Positions 17,501-24,996 of a stretch of DNA of 64,000 nucleotides are shown here, piece by piece. The notes under the pieces are model-generated. The model did not search any database. It saw nothing but the letters and a program-made list of their open reading frames with translations, and had not been told where the DNA came from. The DNA comes from UBA11090 sp035560555. GTDB lineage: Bacteria; Spirochaetota; Spirochaetia; Treponematales; Rectinemataceae. The translations under genes were made by a program, and so were the position numbers. The stretch spans positions 1-64,000 of the forward strand of contig DATMZF010000065.1 of assembly GCA_035560555.1 (NCBI GenBank), written 5' to 3'. Numbering within the stretch: position 1 is the first letter of the stretch; every line of letters starts with the position of its first letter.

Positions 17501-17966
17501 CATGCTCCGCCCCGAACTCCAATCCCTCCCCGAATTCGTCGATGGCGTCGAGAATATCGCCGAAGCCATGGAAAAATCGGCCAAAGCCTATCTGGAAGAC
17601 GGCTCCATCGAAGCCGCCATCCCGCCGCTCAAGGCCGTGCTCTCCGTGATGGCCACGGGTTCCTTCAACGGAAAGAGCATCCATGACCCGGAAGTGCGAC
17701 GGCTCTTCGATAGGGACTATGCCCTCGCGTCCGACTGGTACAAGGAAAGGCTCGTCAATTATCAGGGCCAGGAAATAGCCTATATCGAAAAGTCCATCGT
17801 CTACATACGAAACTATCTCGCGGAGAAGGCCGAGCCTAAAAGCATGTCCGCCCGGCGGGCCCAGGGGGAGCTGACGCGGGCCAAGGAACGGCTCGAACAG
17901 CTGATGACGAAGGATTACCTGGATGTGGTGAGCGGGTCCATAGGCAAGGATAGCCTGTACCTTTGA
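14511..17966 (+). CDS. Pyrophosphate-type phosphoenolpyruvate carboxykinase (PPi-PEPCK)
   Basis: An 1151-residue cytoplasmic protein, about twice the size of GTP- or ATP-PEPCK. Size and sequence match the PPi-dependent PEPCK known from Propionibacterium freudenreichii and Entamoeba, which interconverts PEP + CO2 + phosphate and oxaloacetate + pyrophosphate. Recognised segments in order: TTLVLDRYGMAR, SYRVRNGVLHNP, GVFHIAEGGLPIP (about residue 145), DNDAALDPLRWSGTTG, KFKLCARDARG-like FKLCARDARGVIV, NYFGYSKKEIKAQISYSANL, the P-loop-like TVSGGGKSEIAKSI (about 485-498) and TGKSPSTTGAGSEGALTKGP (about 864-884). It starts with TTG behind a strong GGAGG. It has its own promoter and is followed 38 bases later by hutI. 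The call rests on recalled family sequence, not a search. Confidence 0.88.
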   Translation: MSVKRDFGLRLNRLSPQERGKLISYINIKLSSLGLPVYTKEGTGFVELASDMLESFRQKDRLLAGYLPPVDRRIQDFLDSYLGDLGLARIPTLPSTTLVLDRYGMAREISLPPGGHKHVSPTLTSYRVRNGVLHNPASDKRTTEGVFHIAEGGLPIPPDKKAVPKIVFARLLEAAFNPPAEMLEIPFTADEGEKARTMLSLLMRPVVRPEVHGYCEERSMEVRFFAPGSLAASLDFVESIFGNSGDPLIPDNDAALDPLRWSGTTGLIILATHLATVLKKDLGLPHWDKATERQRRDGMCWTEPTERYNDGKPFKLCARDARGVIVSIIADNYFGYSKKEIKAQISYSANLLGLAEEEHSGGALVFPSYNHGTRFVPDTNLNSRGHNIQNVFELMKGRIEEKSEGYAVDLTYPNIIYVPENAYISLEDQKAHWSWEGKEQELRILPGEVYVHPTGYRIHMERHPGSGAWRLIGTTAEGLLCHKPCTVSGGGKSEIAKSITDAITYSPITIADFHEDMKAVKAIIEKDYGNRFKDEDENHGKDSRHMFSPQRSLGSVIKLLSPSPLYKDEYNAWLKSLPERIKSLVFLVKRFYTPDWGNDWMSHFSVDVVNGTTGNILKFEDRPVLGSYLRVGRDPNGLRRTFKLRQDYMPAEKLQWEDDITASVVVPTKALRNLPAWAERYLSLKFCRNVEARFFQRPDDAVIRGYDKQAEKDMSRQDNFISNFEPLMRTQASKFIEKTVQFSEYTDTMRYFIEAAAADPHFEYFVASDNPRLVNGSPSKNPRYLQLDPNYTNPQARYLADLGPRLYRRVNVEKPLLHPVGAVLPGRRNNPADPKAGIRPLAVYGPIHYQDLPELFMDFVCSLTGKSPSTTGAGSEGALTKGPFNPLVPTTDLNNALLAFILTGYAGFTTAAGYIGRRYKVDHDISLLIPELWARLSPEERDPEFLKEHGYLERVEDFHYEGRMIPASRLGWRITPLFAATYLGRLFDTPASVFPEDMLRPELQSLPEFVDGVENIAEAMEKSAKAYLEDGSIEAAIPPLKAVLSVMATGSFNGKSIHDPEVRRLFDRDYALASDWYKERLVNYQGQEIAYIEKSIVYIRNYLAEKAEPKSMSARRAQGELTRAKERLEQLMTKDYLDVVSGSIGKDSLYL

Positions 17967-18004
17967 GGCGATGACATAGGCCAAGGGGCGGGAGGCTTCC
18001 ATCT

Positions 18005-19261
18005 ATGAACGGCAATCTTTTCGTCACGAACATCGGCGAACTCGCGACTCCCTTGGGCCGGAAAGCCAGACGCGGCTCGGAGATGGACGCGCTCCATGTG
18101 GTGAGGCGCGCGGCCATCGTCGCTGAAAAGGGTAAGATCGTCTTCGCCGGTTCGGCCAACAGCGTCGAATGCAGAAGCGCTCTCGCCCGGGCGCGCTCGG
18201 TGAACGCTTCCTCGCTCGACGCGAAAGGGCGCGCCTGCGTTCCCGGCTTCGTCGACAGCCATACGCACTTCATCTTCGGCGGATTCCGCGCCGATGAATT
18301 CTTCTGGCGAGCCGAGGGCCTGCCCTACATGGAGATCCATCGCAGAGGGGGCGGAATACGCCGGACCATGGACGCGACGCGCGGCGCTTCCACCGAGGAG
18401 CTTCTCGCCCTCGGGAAGGCGCGCCTGGCGACCATGCTCTCCCTTGGCGTGACGACGGTCGAAGGGAAATCGGGCTACGGACTCGATTTAGACACAGAAC
18501 TGCGTCAGCTCGAAGTGATGAAAGAGCTCGCCGCGCACAGCCCCTTGAGCATCGTGAGGACCTTCCTCGGGCCCCACTCCATCCCTCCCGAATTCGCCGG
18601 AAGCCCTTCCGAGTACATAGATTTCGTCATCGAAAAAGTGCTGCCCGAGGTGGCGGCGCAAAAGCTCGCCGATTTCGCCGATGTTTTCTGCGAGGAAGGC
18701 GTCTTCGGAATAGAAGATTCGAGGCGATATCTGCTGGCGGCGCGCGCGTTGGGGCTGGGCCTGAAGCTTCACGCCGACGAAATTGCGCGCCTTGGAGGCG
18801 CCGGCCTCGCCGCCGAACTCGCCGCTGTCAGCGCCGATCATCTCCTCAAGGCATCGAGGGAGGATCTCGCGAAGATGCGCGAGGCCGGCACCATAGCCAC
18901 TTGCCTGCCGCTCACGGCCTTCACCCTGCGTGAACCTTACGCGGACGCGCGCGCCATGATAGACGAGGGCCTCGCCGTCGCGCTGGCCTCGGATCTCAAC
19001 CCCGGCTCATGTTACAGCCAGTCCATTCCCCTCATCTTCGCCCTCTCCGTGCTCTACATGAGACTGAGTTTCGAGGAAACGCTCACCGCCCTTACGCTCA
19101 ACGGCGCCGCCGCCCTCGGGCTCGCCGAAAGCCTGGGCTCCATCGAGCCCGGCAAACAAGCGGATTTCCTCATTCTGGACGCCCCGGAAGCCTCACATCT
19201 CGCCTACAACGTGGGGATGAACCTGGTGGCGCAGACGATCAAGAGTGGGGAGGTTCTGTGA
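18005..19261 (+). CDS. hutI: Imidazolonepropionase
   Basis: A 418-residue metal-dependent amidohydrolase that opens the ring of 4-imidazolone-5-propionate to give N-formimino-L-glutamate, the third step of histidine breakdown. Metal-binding motifs are in place: His86/His88 in DSHTHFIFGG, His256 in KLHADEIARLGG, a His in VSADHLLKAS and Asp330 in LASDLNPGS. KSGYGLDLDTE and the YMEIHRRGGGIRRT loop are also typical. A GGAGG site lies nine bases before the ATG. It is 38 bases downstream of the PPi-PEPCK gene and probably shares its transcript. The 3' end overlaps a convergent small gene by 23 bases. Urocanase (hutU) is not in this window. Confidence 0.94.
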   Translation: MNGNLFVTNIGELATPLGRKARRGSEMDALHVVRRAAIVAEKGKIVFAGSANSVECRSALARARSVNASSLDAKGRACVPGFVDSHTHFIFGGFRADEFFWRAEGLPYMEIHRRGGGIRRTMDATRGASTEELLALGKARLATMLSLGVTTVEGKSGYGLDLDTELRQLEVMKELAAHSPLSIVRTFLGPHSIPPEFAGSPSEYIDFVIEKVLPEVAAQKLADFADVFCEEGVFGIEDSRRYLLAARALGLGLKLHADEIARLGGAGLAAELAAVSADHLLKASREDLAKMREAGTIATCLPLTAFTLREPYADARAMIDEGLAVALASDLNPGSCYSQSIPLIFALSVLYMRLSFEETLTALTLNGAAALGLAESLGSIEPGKQADFLILDAPEASHLAYNVGMNLVAQTIKSGEVL

Positions 19262-19742
19262 CTTGAATTGATTCGGGCCAAGCTATTCTTGTTTTCTTTT
19301 TCGCCACCCATAGGAAAGAGCCGTTCCCGTTCTTGGAGAAGGTTCCCCTCATGGCGGCCTTGCCTTCGATGTCGATATCGAGCGTCCCGGAAAATTCCTG
19401 TTGAGAGCCGTCAGCCCATAGCCGCACAAAACGTATGTTCGTTCCCGATAGCTGACCGGCGACCAAATCTTCCGTATATACCAGTCCTGAGAAAAGCGAG
19501 CCTTCTTGGCGCATGATGCTCATCACTCCCAGATGACCCGCGATCACCATATCCCACTCGCCAGTCAGGTCCGCGTAATAGACGGGATTGGAAGTGACGG
19601 CGAGTTCCCCTTCCGACGGGGCTTGAGCGCCGAGAGCCGCCAGGCTGAACGCCATAAAAATTATGCGCAGGGCAGGATTTTTCGTTCCGCGAAAAGTATT
19701 CGGCCTTCCACGCCCAAAGCGTGGCCACGTCATCTTCTCCAT
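19239..19742 (-). CDS. Small exported protein of unknown function
   Basis: About 167 residues with a basic N-terminus and a hydrophobic stretch (IIFMAFSLAALGAQA) that looks like a signal peptide, so the mature part is likely outside the cytoplasm. The remainder reads as a beta-rich lipocalin-like domain: DLTGEWDMVIAGHLGVMSIM, then SLFSGLVYTEDLVAGQLSG, FSGTLDIDIEGKAAMRGTF and GSFLWVAKK. The alternation suggests a small beta barrel; I do not recognise a named family. The start is uncertain: ATG at 19742, 19733 or 19655 are all possible. The stop lies inside the end of hutI. Confidence 0.5.
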   Translation of the reverse strand: MEKMTWPRFGRGRPNTFRGTKNPALRIIFMAFSLAALGAQAPSEGELAVTSNPVYYADLTGEWDMVIAGHLGVMSIMRQEGSLFSGLVYTEDLVAGQLSGTNIRFVRLWADGSQQEFSGTLDIDIEGKAAMRGTFSKNGNGSFLWVAKKKTRIAWPESIQVTEPPHS

Positions 19743-19785
19743 ACCAGAGGATATTAAGCGACCACCTTCCTGGTTGCAGAAAATA

Positions 19786-20685
19786 CTATTCGGCTTTCTT
19801 CCGAGAGAAAACATACAGGAATACGGCGATTATCACCCCCGCGAAGGCGACGATGAGGGCGGGGGAAGGCCTTTCGCCGAACACCGCCAGCCCGAGAAAG
19901 AGCTGGGAGGTCGGCGATACATACTGAATGAATCCCATCTTTTGAAGCGTTATCGAATTGGCGGCGGCGGCGAAACAGAGCAGTGGTACGGCGGTGATGA
20001 TACCCGAAAAAGTTAGCAAAAAGGTAACGTAAACCCCCGCGTTCCAGTATGAACCCGCCCCAGCCGCCTGCCTCGCAAAAAGGAAAGCGAGGGCCACCGG
20101 AACCGCCACGAGCGTCTCCACGGTGAGGCCCAAGAGGGGTTCGAGGGCCAGGCGCTTCTTGAGGGCGCCGTAAAACGCGAAGCTCAGGCCGAGCAGGATG
20201 CTCACCCATGGCACCGATCCATAGGCTATCGCCGCTCCCACGATGCTCGCGGTCGCGACGATCACCGCGGCCCTCGTCCATCGGTCCGTCTCCTCCTTGA
20301 AGAAGAGCGCGCCCAGTATTACGGACAGAAGGGGATTTATATAGTAGCCAAGGGCGGATTCCATGACCCTGCCGGTATTGACTGCCCAGATGTACAGCCC
20401 CCAGTTCGCGGTGACCATGAGCGAAGAGAGTATGGCCAGGAGGAACCTCTTTCTGTTCCTGAAAAGCCCCAGTATTTCCTGAAGGCGGCCTTTCGCGACC
20501 ATCAGCAGCAGACAGAACCCGGCCGCCCAGATGATCCTGTGCATAAGAATCTGCAACGGCTCCACGGAGGACAGCTGCTTCCAGAAAAGAGGGAAAAGCC
20601 CCCACATGCCATACGCCGCGAAAGCGGCCAGAGTACCCGCGCGCGAAGCCTTGGCCTTTTTTTCATCCATTTGCATGGTTGCCAT
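19786..20685 (-). CDS. rarD: RarD-like EamA permease
   Basis: A 299-residue membrane protein with ten hydrophobic segments. The opening GTLAAFAAYGMWGLFPLFWK and the following LMHRIIWAAGFCLLLM, VTANWGLYIWAVNTGRVMES and LGYYINPLLSVILGALFFKE are hallmarks of the RarD subfamily of DMT transporters. RarD was named for a chloramphenicol-sensitivity phenotype; its substrate is not known. GAGG lies seven bases before ATG 20685. It is divergent from the liv transporter genes, from which it is separated by an A+T-rich 315-base region. Confidence 0.9.
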   Translation of the reverse strand: MATMQMDEKKAKASRAGTLAAFAAYGMWGLFPLFWKQLSSVEPLQILMHRIIWAAGFCLLLMVAKGRLQEILGLFRNRKRFLLAILSSLMVTANWGLYIWAVNTGRVMESALGYYINPLLSVILGALFFKEETDRWTRAAVIVATASIVGAAIAYGSVPWVSILLGLSFAFYGALKKRLALEPLLGLTVETLVAVPVALAFLFARQAAGAGSYWNAGVYVTFLLTFSGIITAVPLLCFAAAANSITLQKMGFIQYVSPTSQLFLGLAVFGERPSPALIVAFAGVIIAVFLYVFSRKKAE

Positions 20686-21000
20686 AATAATGCCTCAAAG
20701 CCACCTCAGTCGAGCCTGGGAAGCGGCGCCCCATGAATGGGACATTGTTCGAAGTCGCGATTGGCAATACCCGTAAGTCACCGTCATACAAGGCGATAGT
20801 GGGGGAATTGGGTGAAAACAGGGTGAAATTTTGACAGATGAAACAAACGATCTAAAAAATAAAGCGCGATTATATCATTGAACTAATATTATGTCAAATT
20901 TTTTGGATAAATATTGACTTCCTGAATCAGGTGGGTTTCTATCAATAAGTACAGGAAAGGCAGGGAATCGCATCGCGATTCAAAGTTTCAAGGAGGCAGC
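20686..21000. promoter_or_regulatory. Divergent A+T-rich control region, rarD/livJ
   Basis: This gap has no gene. Two candidate livJ promoters can be read: TTGACA (20831-20836) with TAAAAA (20853-20858, 16-base spacer) and TTGACT (20914-20919) with TTCTAT (20937-20942, 17-base spacer). The second spacer contains a short dyad, CCTGAATCAGG (20921-20931). The core 20815-20950 is markedly A+T-rich. GGAGG lies just before livJ. Confidence 0.4.
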
Positions 21001-22122
21001 ATGAAACGTTTTGCTCTCGCACTCGTACTCGTCGTAATGGCGACCTCGCTCGCTCTAGCCCAAGACATCAAAATCGGCGGAATCGGCCCAGTGACCGGCG
21101 AAGCCGCTACGTTCGGCGTTTCCACGAAGAACGGCATGGTGATGGCCATCGAAGAGTGGAACGCCAAGGGTGGCATTTTCGGCGGAAGGAAAGCCAAGCT
21201 CATTTTCGAAGATGACAAAGGCGACCCGGCCGAGGGAGCCACGGTATACACCAAGCTCATCCAGCAGGACAGCGTCGTCGCCATCGTTGGCACGGTTATG
21301 TCCAAAGTCACCCTCGCGGGAGCCCCGATCTGCCAGGCAGCCGGCATCCCGATGATCAGCCCCACCTCCACGAACGAGAAAGTGACTCTGGTCGGCGACT
21401 ATATCTTCCGCGCCTGCTTCATCGACCCCTTCCAGGGAACGGTCGGCGCAAGCTTCGCTTTCAAGGACCTTAAGGCCAAGAAAGCGGCCGCCATCTTCGA
21501 TATCGGCAACGATTACACGAAGGGTCTCGCGGAGAACTTCAAGGCTACCTTCGAGAAACTGGCCGGAAAAGGCTCTGTCGTCGCCTATGAGGGACATCCC
21601 TCCGGCGCGACCGATTTCAAAGCCCAACTGACGAAGATCATCGCGGCGAAGCCGGCCGTCCTCTATGTCCCCGACTACTACAACGATGTCGGCCTCATCG
21701 CCAAACAGGCCAGGGAACTCGGATTCAAGGGCCCGATGGTCGGCGGCGATGGATGGGATTCACCCGAGCTCGTCAAGATCGGCGGAACGTCAGTGGAGAA
21801 CGGTTTCTTTACCAACCACTATTCTCCCGCCGACAAGCGCCCGATCGTCCAGGACTTTGTCAAGAAGTACGCGGCCAAATACGGCGCCGAGCCCGACGCT
21901 CTCGCCGCTCTGGCCTACGATGCCATGTACATCATGCTCGACGCCATCAAGCGCGCCGGCTCCACGACCGGCACGGCGATCCGCGACGCTCTCGTCAAGA
22001 CTTCGCTCGACACCGTCTCCGGCAAGGTCACCTTCGACGCCAACCGGAACCCGATCAAGTCCGCCGTCATCATCGAGATAAAAGGCGGCAAGCAGGTTTA
22101 CAAGACCACCGTCAATCCTTGA
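21001..22122 (+). CDS. livJ: Branched-chain amino acid ABC transporter, substrate-binding protein
   Basis: A 373-residue exported binding protein. Residues 1-20 are a classic signal peptide with cleavage after LALA. The mature protein begins DIKIGGIGPVTGEAATFG, then has EEWNAKGGIFGGRKAKLIFE, the AGAPICQAAGIPMISPTSTN loop that contacts ligand, and VYVPDYYNDVG-like LYVPDYYNDVGLIAKQAREL. These match the periplasmic LivJ/LivK (type I binding) fold. It delivers leucine, isoleucine, valine or a similar amino acid to LivHMGF encoded downstream. GGAGG precedes the ATG. A rho-independent terminator follows, which would let livJ message exceed that of the permease genes. Confidence 0.93.
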   Translation: MKRFALALVLVVMATSLALAQDIKIGGIGPVTGEAATFGVSTKNGMVMAIEEWNAKGGIFGGRKAKLIFEDDKGDPAEGATVYTKLIQQDSVVAIVGTVMSKVTLAGAPICQAAGIPMISPTSTNEKVTLVGDYIFRACFIDPFQGTVGASFAFKDLKAKKAAAIFDIGNDYTKGLAENFKATFEKLAGKGSVVAYEGHPSGATDFKAQLTKIIAAKPAVLYVPDYYNDVGLIAKQARELGFKGPMVGGDGWDSPELVKIGGTSVENGFFTNHYSPADKRPIVQDFVKKYAAKYGAEPDALAALAYDAMYIMLDAIKRAGSTTGTAIRDALVKTSLDTVSGKVTFDANRNPIKSAVIIEIKGGKQVYKTTVNP

Positions 22123-22133
22123 CGAAATTGGAT

Positions 22134-22172
22134 GCCGACCCGAGATTTTTTCCCGGGTCGGCGGTTTTTTTT
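22134..22172 (+). terminator. Terminator between livJ and livH
   Basis: A 9-bp stem GCCGACCCG/CGGGTCGGC (22134-22142 with 22154-22162) followed by a run of eight T. It probably stops most livJ transcripts while allowing readthrough into livH. Confidence 0.85.
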
Positions 22173-22261
22173 CGCTAGGCCGCCTGTTCCGCCCTGGACA
22201 GTGCGGCCTCGCCCATATTTAATGGGTGTGTCTTCCAAGGGCAAATTTAGAAAAAGCGCCG

Positions 22262-22294
22262 GCGGATTCGTGTGAATCCACCGCGCGGAAAGGG
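22262..22294 (+). repeat. Hairpin in the livH leader
   Basis: GCGGATTC and GAATCCACCGC frame a GTGT loop at about 22262-22283, just before the AAGGG ribosome binding site and the livH ATG. It could limit livH translation or protect a processed 5' end. This is inference from folding only. Confidence 0.35.
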
Positions 22295-22303
22295 ACAACC
22301 AGA

Positions 22304-23215
22304 ATGGGATCGATCTTCAACGCCCAGCAAATCGTGAACGGCCTTCAGATAGGCTCGATCTATGCCCTCATAGCCCTAGGCTATACGATGGTCTATGGCA
22401 TCGTGAGGCTCATAAACTTCGCGCATGGCGATTTTTACATGATCGGCGCCTACGCCTCGTACGGCGCTTTTTACCTGTTCAACGCGTATTTTGGCGGTAA
22501 AACGGGAATTCTCGCCTTCGTCGTGCTCTTCGCGTCCATGCTTGCCGGCGGGTTCATCGCGATGCTCGCCAACCGTCTCGCGTACAGGCCGCTGCGATAT
22601 AAACCCAAGCTTTCATCGCTCATCACCGCCATCGGCGTTTCAATGTTTCTGGAGTATTTCTTTTCCGCCCTCCCCATAATCGGTCCCTCCTATCGATCCT
22701 TCCCCGAGATAATTCCCAGGGTGGAGATAAACCTCGGCATCGCGACGATATCCAACTATGTCATCATCGATATAGCCGTCGCGGGGATTCTCATGGTGGG
22801 TCTCACCATCCTCGTCCGCTACACCGTCCTCGGCAAGGCCATGCGCGCCGTCTCCCAGGACAAGGACGCGGCAAGGCTCATGGGAATCGATATCGAGAAG
22901 GTCATCGGCTACACCTTCCTCATTGGAGGAGCCTTCGCCGGCGTGGCGGGACTGCTGGCCGGGATGACCTATCCCAGGATTTTCCCCTACATGGGGATCC
23001 AGCCCGGCCTCAAAGCCTTCATCGCCGCGGTTCTTGGCGGCATCGGAAGCATTCCGGGAGCCGTGCTCGGCGCTTACATCATGGGTCTCGCCGAAACCTT
23101 CGCCTCGGCCTACAACTCCCTCATCGGCGAGGGAATCGCTTTCGCGATTCTCATCCTCGTTCTGCTCATAAGACCCACGGGTCTTCTCGGCGAAAAAACC
23201 GCCGACAAGATTTAG
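22304..23215 (+). CDS. livH: Branched-chain amino acid ABC transporter, permease LivH
   Basis: A 303-residue inner-membrane permease with about eight segments. It opens QIVNGLQIGSIYALIALGYTMVYGIVRLINFAHGDFYM, the signature of LivH, and has AMRAVSQDKDAARLMGIDI, the cytoplasmic loop that contacts the ATPases, and LLIRPTGLLGE at the end. It forms the membrane channel with LivM. The ATG at 22304 has an AAGGGA site; a longer upstream frame was not used because it would start inside the leader hairpin region. Nine bases separate it from livM. Confidence 0.94.
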   Translation: MGSIFNAQQIVNGLQIGSIYALIALGYTMVYGIVRLINFAHGDFYMIGAYASYGAFYLFNAYFGGKTGILAFVVLFASMLAGGFIAMLANRLAYRPLRYKPKLSSLITAIGVSMFLEYFFSALPIIGPSYRSFPEIIPRVEINLGIATISNYVIIDIAVAGILMVGLTILVRYTVLGKAMRAVSQDKDAARLMGIDIEKVIGYTFLIGGAFAGVAGLLAGMTYPRIFPYMGIQPGLKAFIAAVLGGIGSIPGAVLGAYIMGLAETFASAYNSLIGEGIAFAILILVLLIRPTGLLGEKTADKI

Positions 23216-23224
23216 GAGCGCGCG

Positions 23225-24226
23225 ATGCAAAAGTTCCAGACACCAAAACTTCCTAAATTGCTGATTGTGGCGGCCCTCACATACGCCGCGATAGAGATAC
23301 TCTATAAAGCGGGTGTGATAAACGGTTACATTCTCCATATCATCAATCAATCCCTCATCTACGTCATCCTCGCGGTCAGCCTCAACCTGATCAACGGCAT
23401 CACCGGCCAATTCTCTCTCGGGCACATGGGATTCGCCGGCGTGGGCGCCTACGTCTCGGGAACCCTGACGACCCTCATTTTCAAGCTCAGTCCCTCGGCC
23501 CCGGGCGGGATGCTCGTCTTCATCGCGAGCATAATCGCGGGAGGCATAGCCGCCGCCATCATCGGTTTTCTTATCGGATTCCCCTCGCTCAGGCTCAAGG
23601 GCGACTACCTGGCCATCGTCACGCTCGGCTTCGGCGAGATCATCAGGACGGTTTTCAACAATATCGACTATGTCGGCGGTCCGCGCGGCCTTCTTGGCAT
23701 ACCGAAGTTTTCCAACTTCACCGTGATTTTCATCGCGGCTTTCCTGACTATCGTCATCATACGCAACCTCATCCAGTCCTCGCATGGGAGGGCCATGCTC
23801 TCCATCCGCGAAAATGAGCTGGCGGCCGAACTCGTCGGCATCGATACGACAAAGTACAAGGTCCTGGCCTTCAGCACCGGCGCCTTTTTCGCGGGAATCG
23901 CCGGCGGTCTCTTCGCCCATCTTCTCCAGCTCGCTCACCCCACGCAGTTCGGCTTCATCAAATCGGTGGAAGTGCTGATCATGATCTATGCCGGCGGCGT
24001 AGGCTCCATCACCGGCTCGACGGTCGCCGCCTTCGCCCTCACCTTCCTCTCCGAAGGCCTCAGGCTCGGCATCCGCGCCGTGGCCGACGCCACTGGCCTG
24101 CCGATCGGCGGCGAGTGGAGAATGGTCATCTACTCGCTTCTTCTCATATTCATCATGCTCTTCAGGACCGAAGGGCTCATGGGAACAAAGGAATCCCGCT
24201 TGATTAAAATCAGGGAGGCCGACTGA
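23225..24226 (+). CDS. livM: Branched-chain amino acid ABC transporter, permease LivM
   Basis: A 333-residue inner-membrane permease. After a first segment it has the LivM core YVILAVSLNLINGITGQFSLGHMGFAGVGAYVSG and the ATPase-contact loop MLSIRENELAAELVGIDTTKYKVLAFSTGAFFAGIAG. The C-terminal MVIYSLLLIFIMLFRTEGLMG is also typical. It pairs with LivH. The ATG follows a TAGGAGC site that includes the livH stop codon. Its TGA overlaps the ATG of livG (TGATG), implying translational coupling. Confidence 0.94.
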   Translation: MQKFQTPKLPKLLIVAALTYAAIEILYKAGVINGYILHIINQSLIYVILAVSLNLINGITGQFSLGHMGFAGVGAYVSGTLTTLIFKLSPSAPGGMLVFIASIIAGGIAAAIIGFLIGFPSLRLKGDYLAIVTLGFGEIIRTVFNNIDYVGGPRGLLGIPKFSNFTVIFIAAFLTIVIIRNLIQSSHGRAMLSIRENELAAELVGIDTTKYKVLAFSTGAFFAGIAGGLFAHLLQLAHPTQFGFIKSVEVLIMIYAGGVGSITGSTVAAFALTFLSEGLRLGIRAVADATGLPIGGEWRMVIYSLLLIFIMLFRTEGLMGTKESRLIKIREAD

Positions 24227-24996
24227 TGTCCGCCCAGCTCACCATCCAAGGAATGACACACTACTTCGGCGGGCTCCGCGCCGTGTCCAATTTCAGTTTT
24301 GAAGTCCCCCAGGGGGCCATCTACGGCTTGATCGGCCCCAACGGCTCGGGGAAAACCACTACCTTCAACCTTATAACCGGCATATACAAGCCCACCGAAG
24401 GCAAGATTCTCTTCGAGGGCGCGGATATTACCGGGGAAAAACCCTATAAAATCGTTCGCGCCGGCATAGCGAGAACCTTCCAGAACCTGAGGATATTCTC
24501 CAATCTCACCGCCATGGACAATATCAGGGTCGCGAGGCACTACACGACGAAATCGGGCCTGGCGAGCTCCATCCTCCGCCTCCCTTCCTTCATGAAGGAG
24601 GAAAAGGCGGTGAAGCGGGAATCGGCCGCCCTCCTCGATCTCATGCACCTTTCGAACAGGTCGAACGAGGAGGCAAAAAATCTTCCCTACGGCGAACTTC
24701 GCAGGCTCGAGATCGCGCGGGCGCTCGCCACGAAACCCAAGCTCATCCTCCTCGACGAGCCGGCAGCCGGCATGAACCCCAAGGAAGTCGAGGAGCTTAT
24801 GAAGCTCATCGTCCGTATACGCGACGAATTCAAGGTCACGATTTTTCTCATCGAACATCATATGAAGGTCGTCATGGGGATTTGCGAGCAGATCAAGGTG
24901 ATCGATTTCGGCGAGACCATCGCGGAAGGCCTCCCCGAACTCGTCGCCAAGGATCCGAAGGTCCTGGAAGCTTATCTCGGAAAGAGGGGTGCGTGA
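24226..24996 (+). CDS. livG: Branched-chain amino acid ABC transporter, ATPase LivG
   Basis: A 256-residue cytoplasmic ATPase. Walker A is GPNGSGKTTT near residue 39, the signature segment is LPYGELRRLEIARALATKPK (LivG proteins use a YG in place of SGG), and Walker B is LILLDEPAAGMNP. The extended region between Walker A and the signature is typical of LivG. The start codon overlaps the livM stop and the stop overlaps the livF start, so three proteins are coupled in translation. Confidence 0.95.
   Translation: MSAQLTIQGMTHYFGGLRAVSNFSFEVPQGAIYGLIGPNGSGKTTTFNLITGIYKPTEGKILFEGADITGEKPYKIVRAGIARTFQNLRIFSNLTAMDNIRVARHYTTKSGLASSILRLPSFMKEEKAVKRESAALLDLMHLSNRSNEEAKNLPYGELRRLEIARALATKPKLILLDEPAAGMNPKEVEELMKLIVRIRDEFKVTIFLIEHHMKVVMGICEQIKVIDFGETIAEGLPELVAKDPKVLEAYLGKRGA

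Noticed and set aside
22640..23938. A 432-codon minus-strand frame across livH and livM
   Set aside because: Acidic low-complexity translation covering two convincing permease genes; no start signals.
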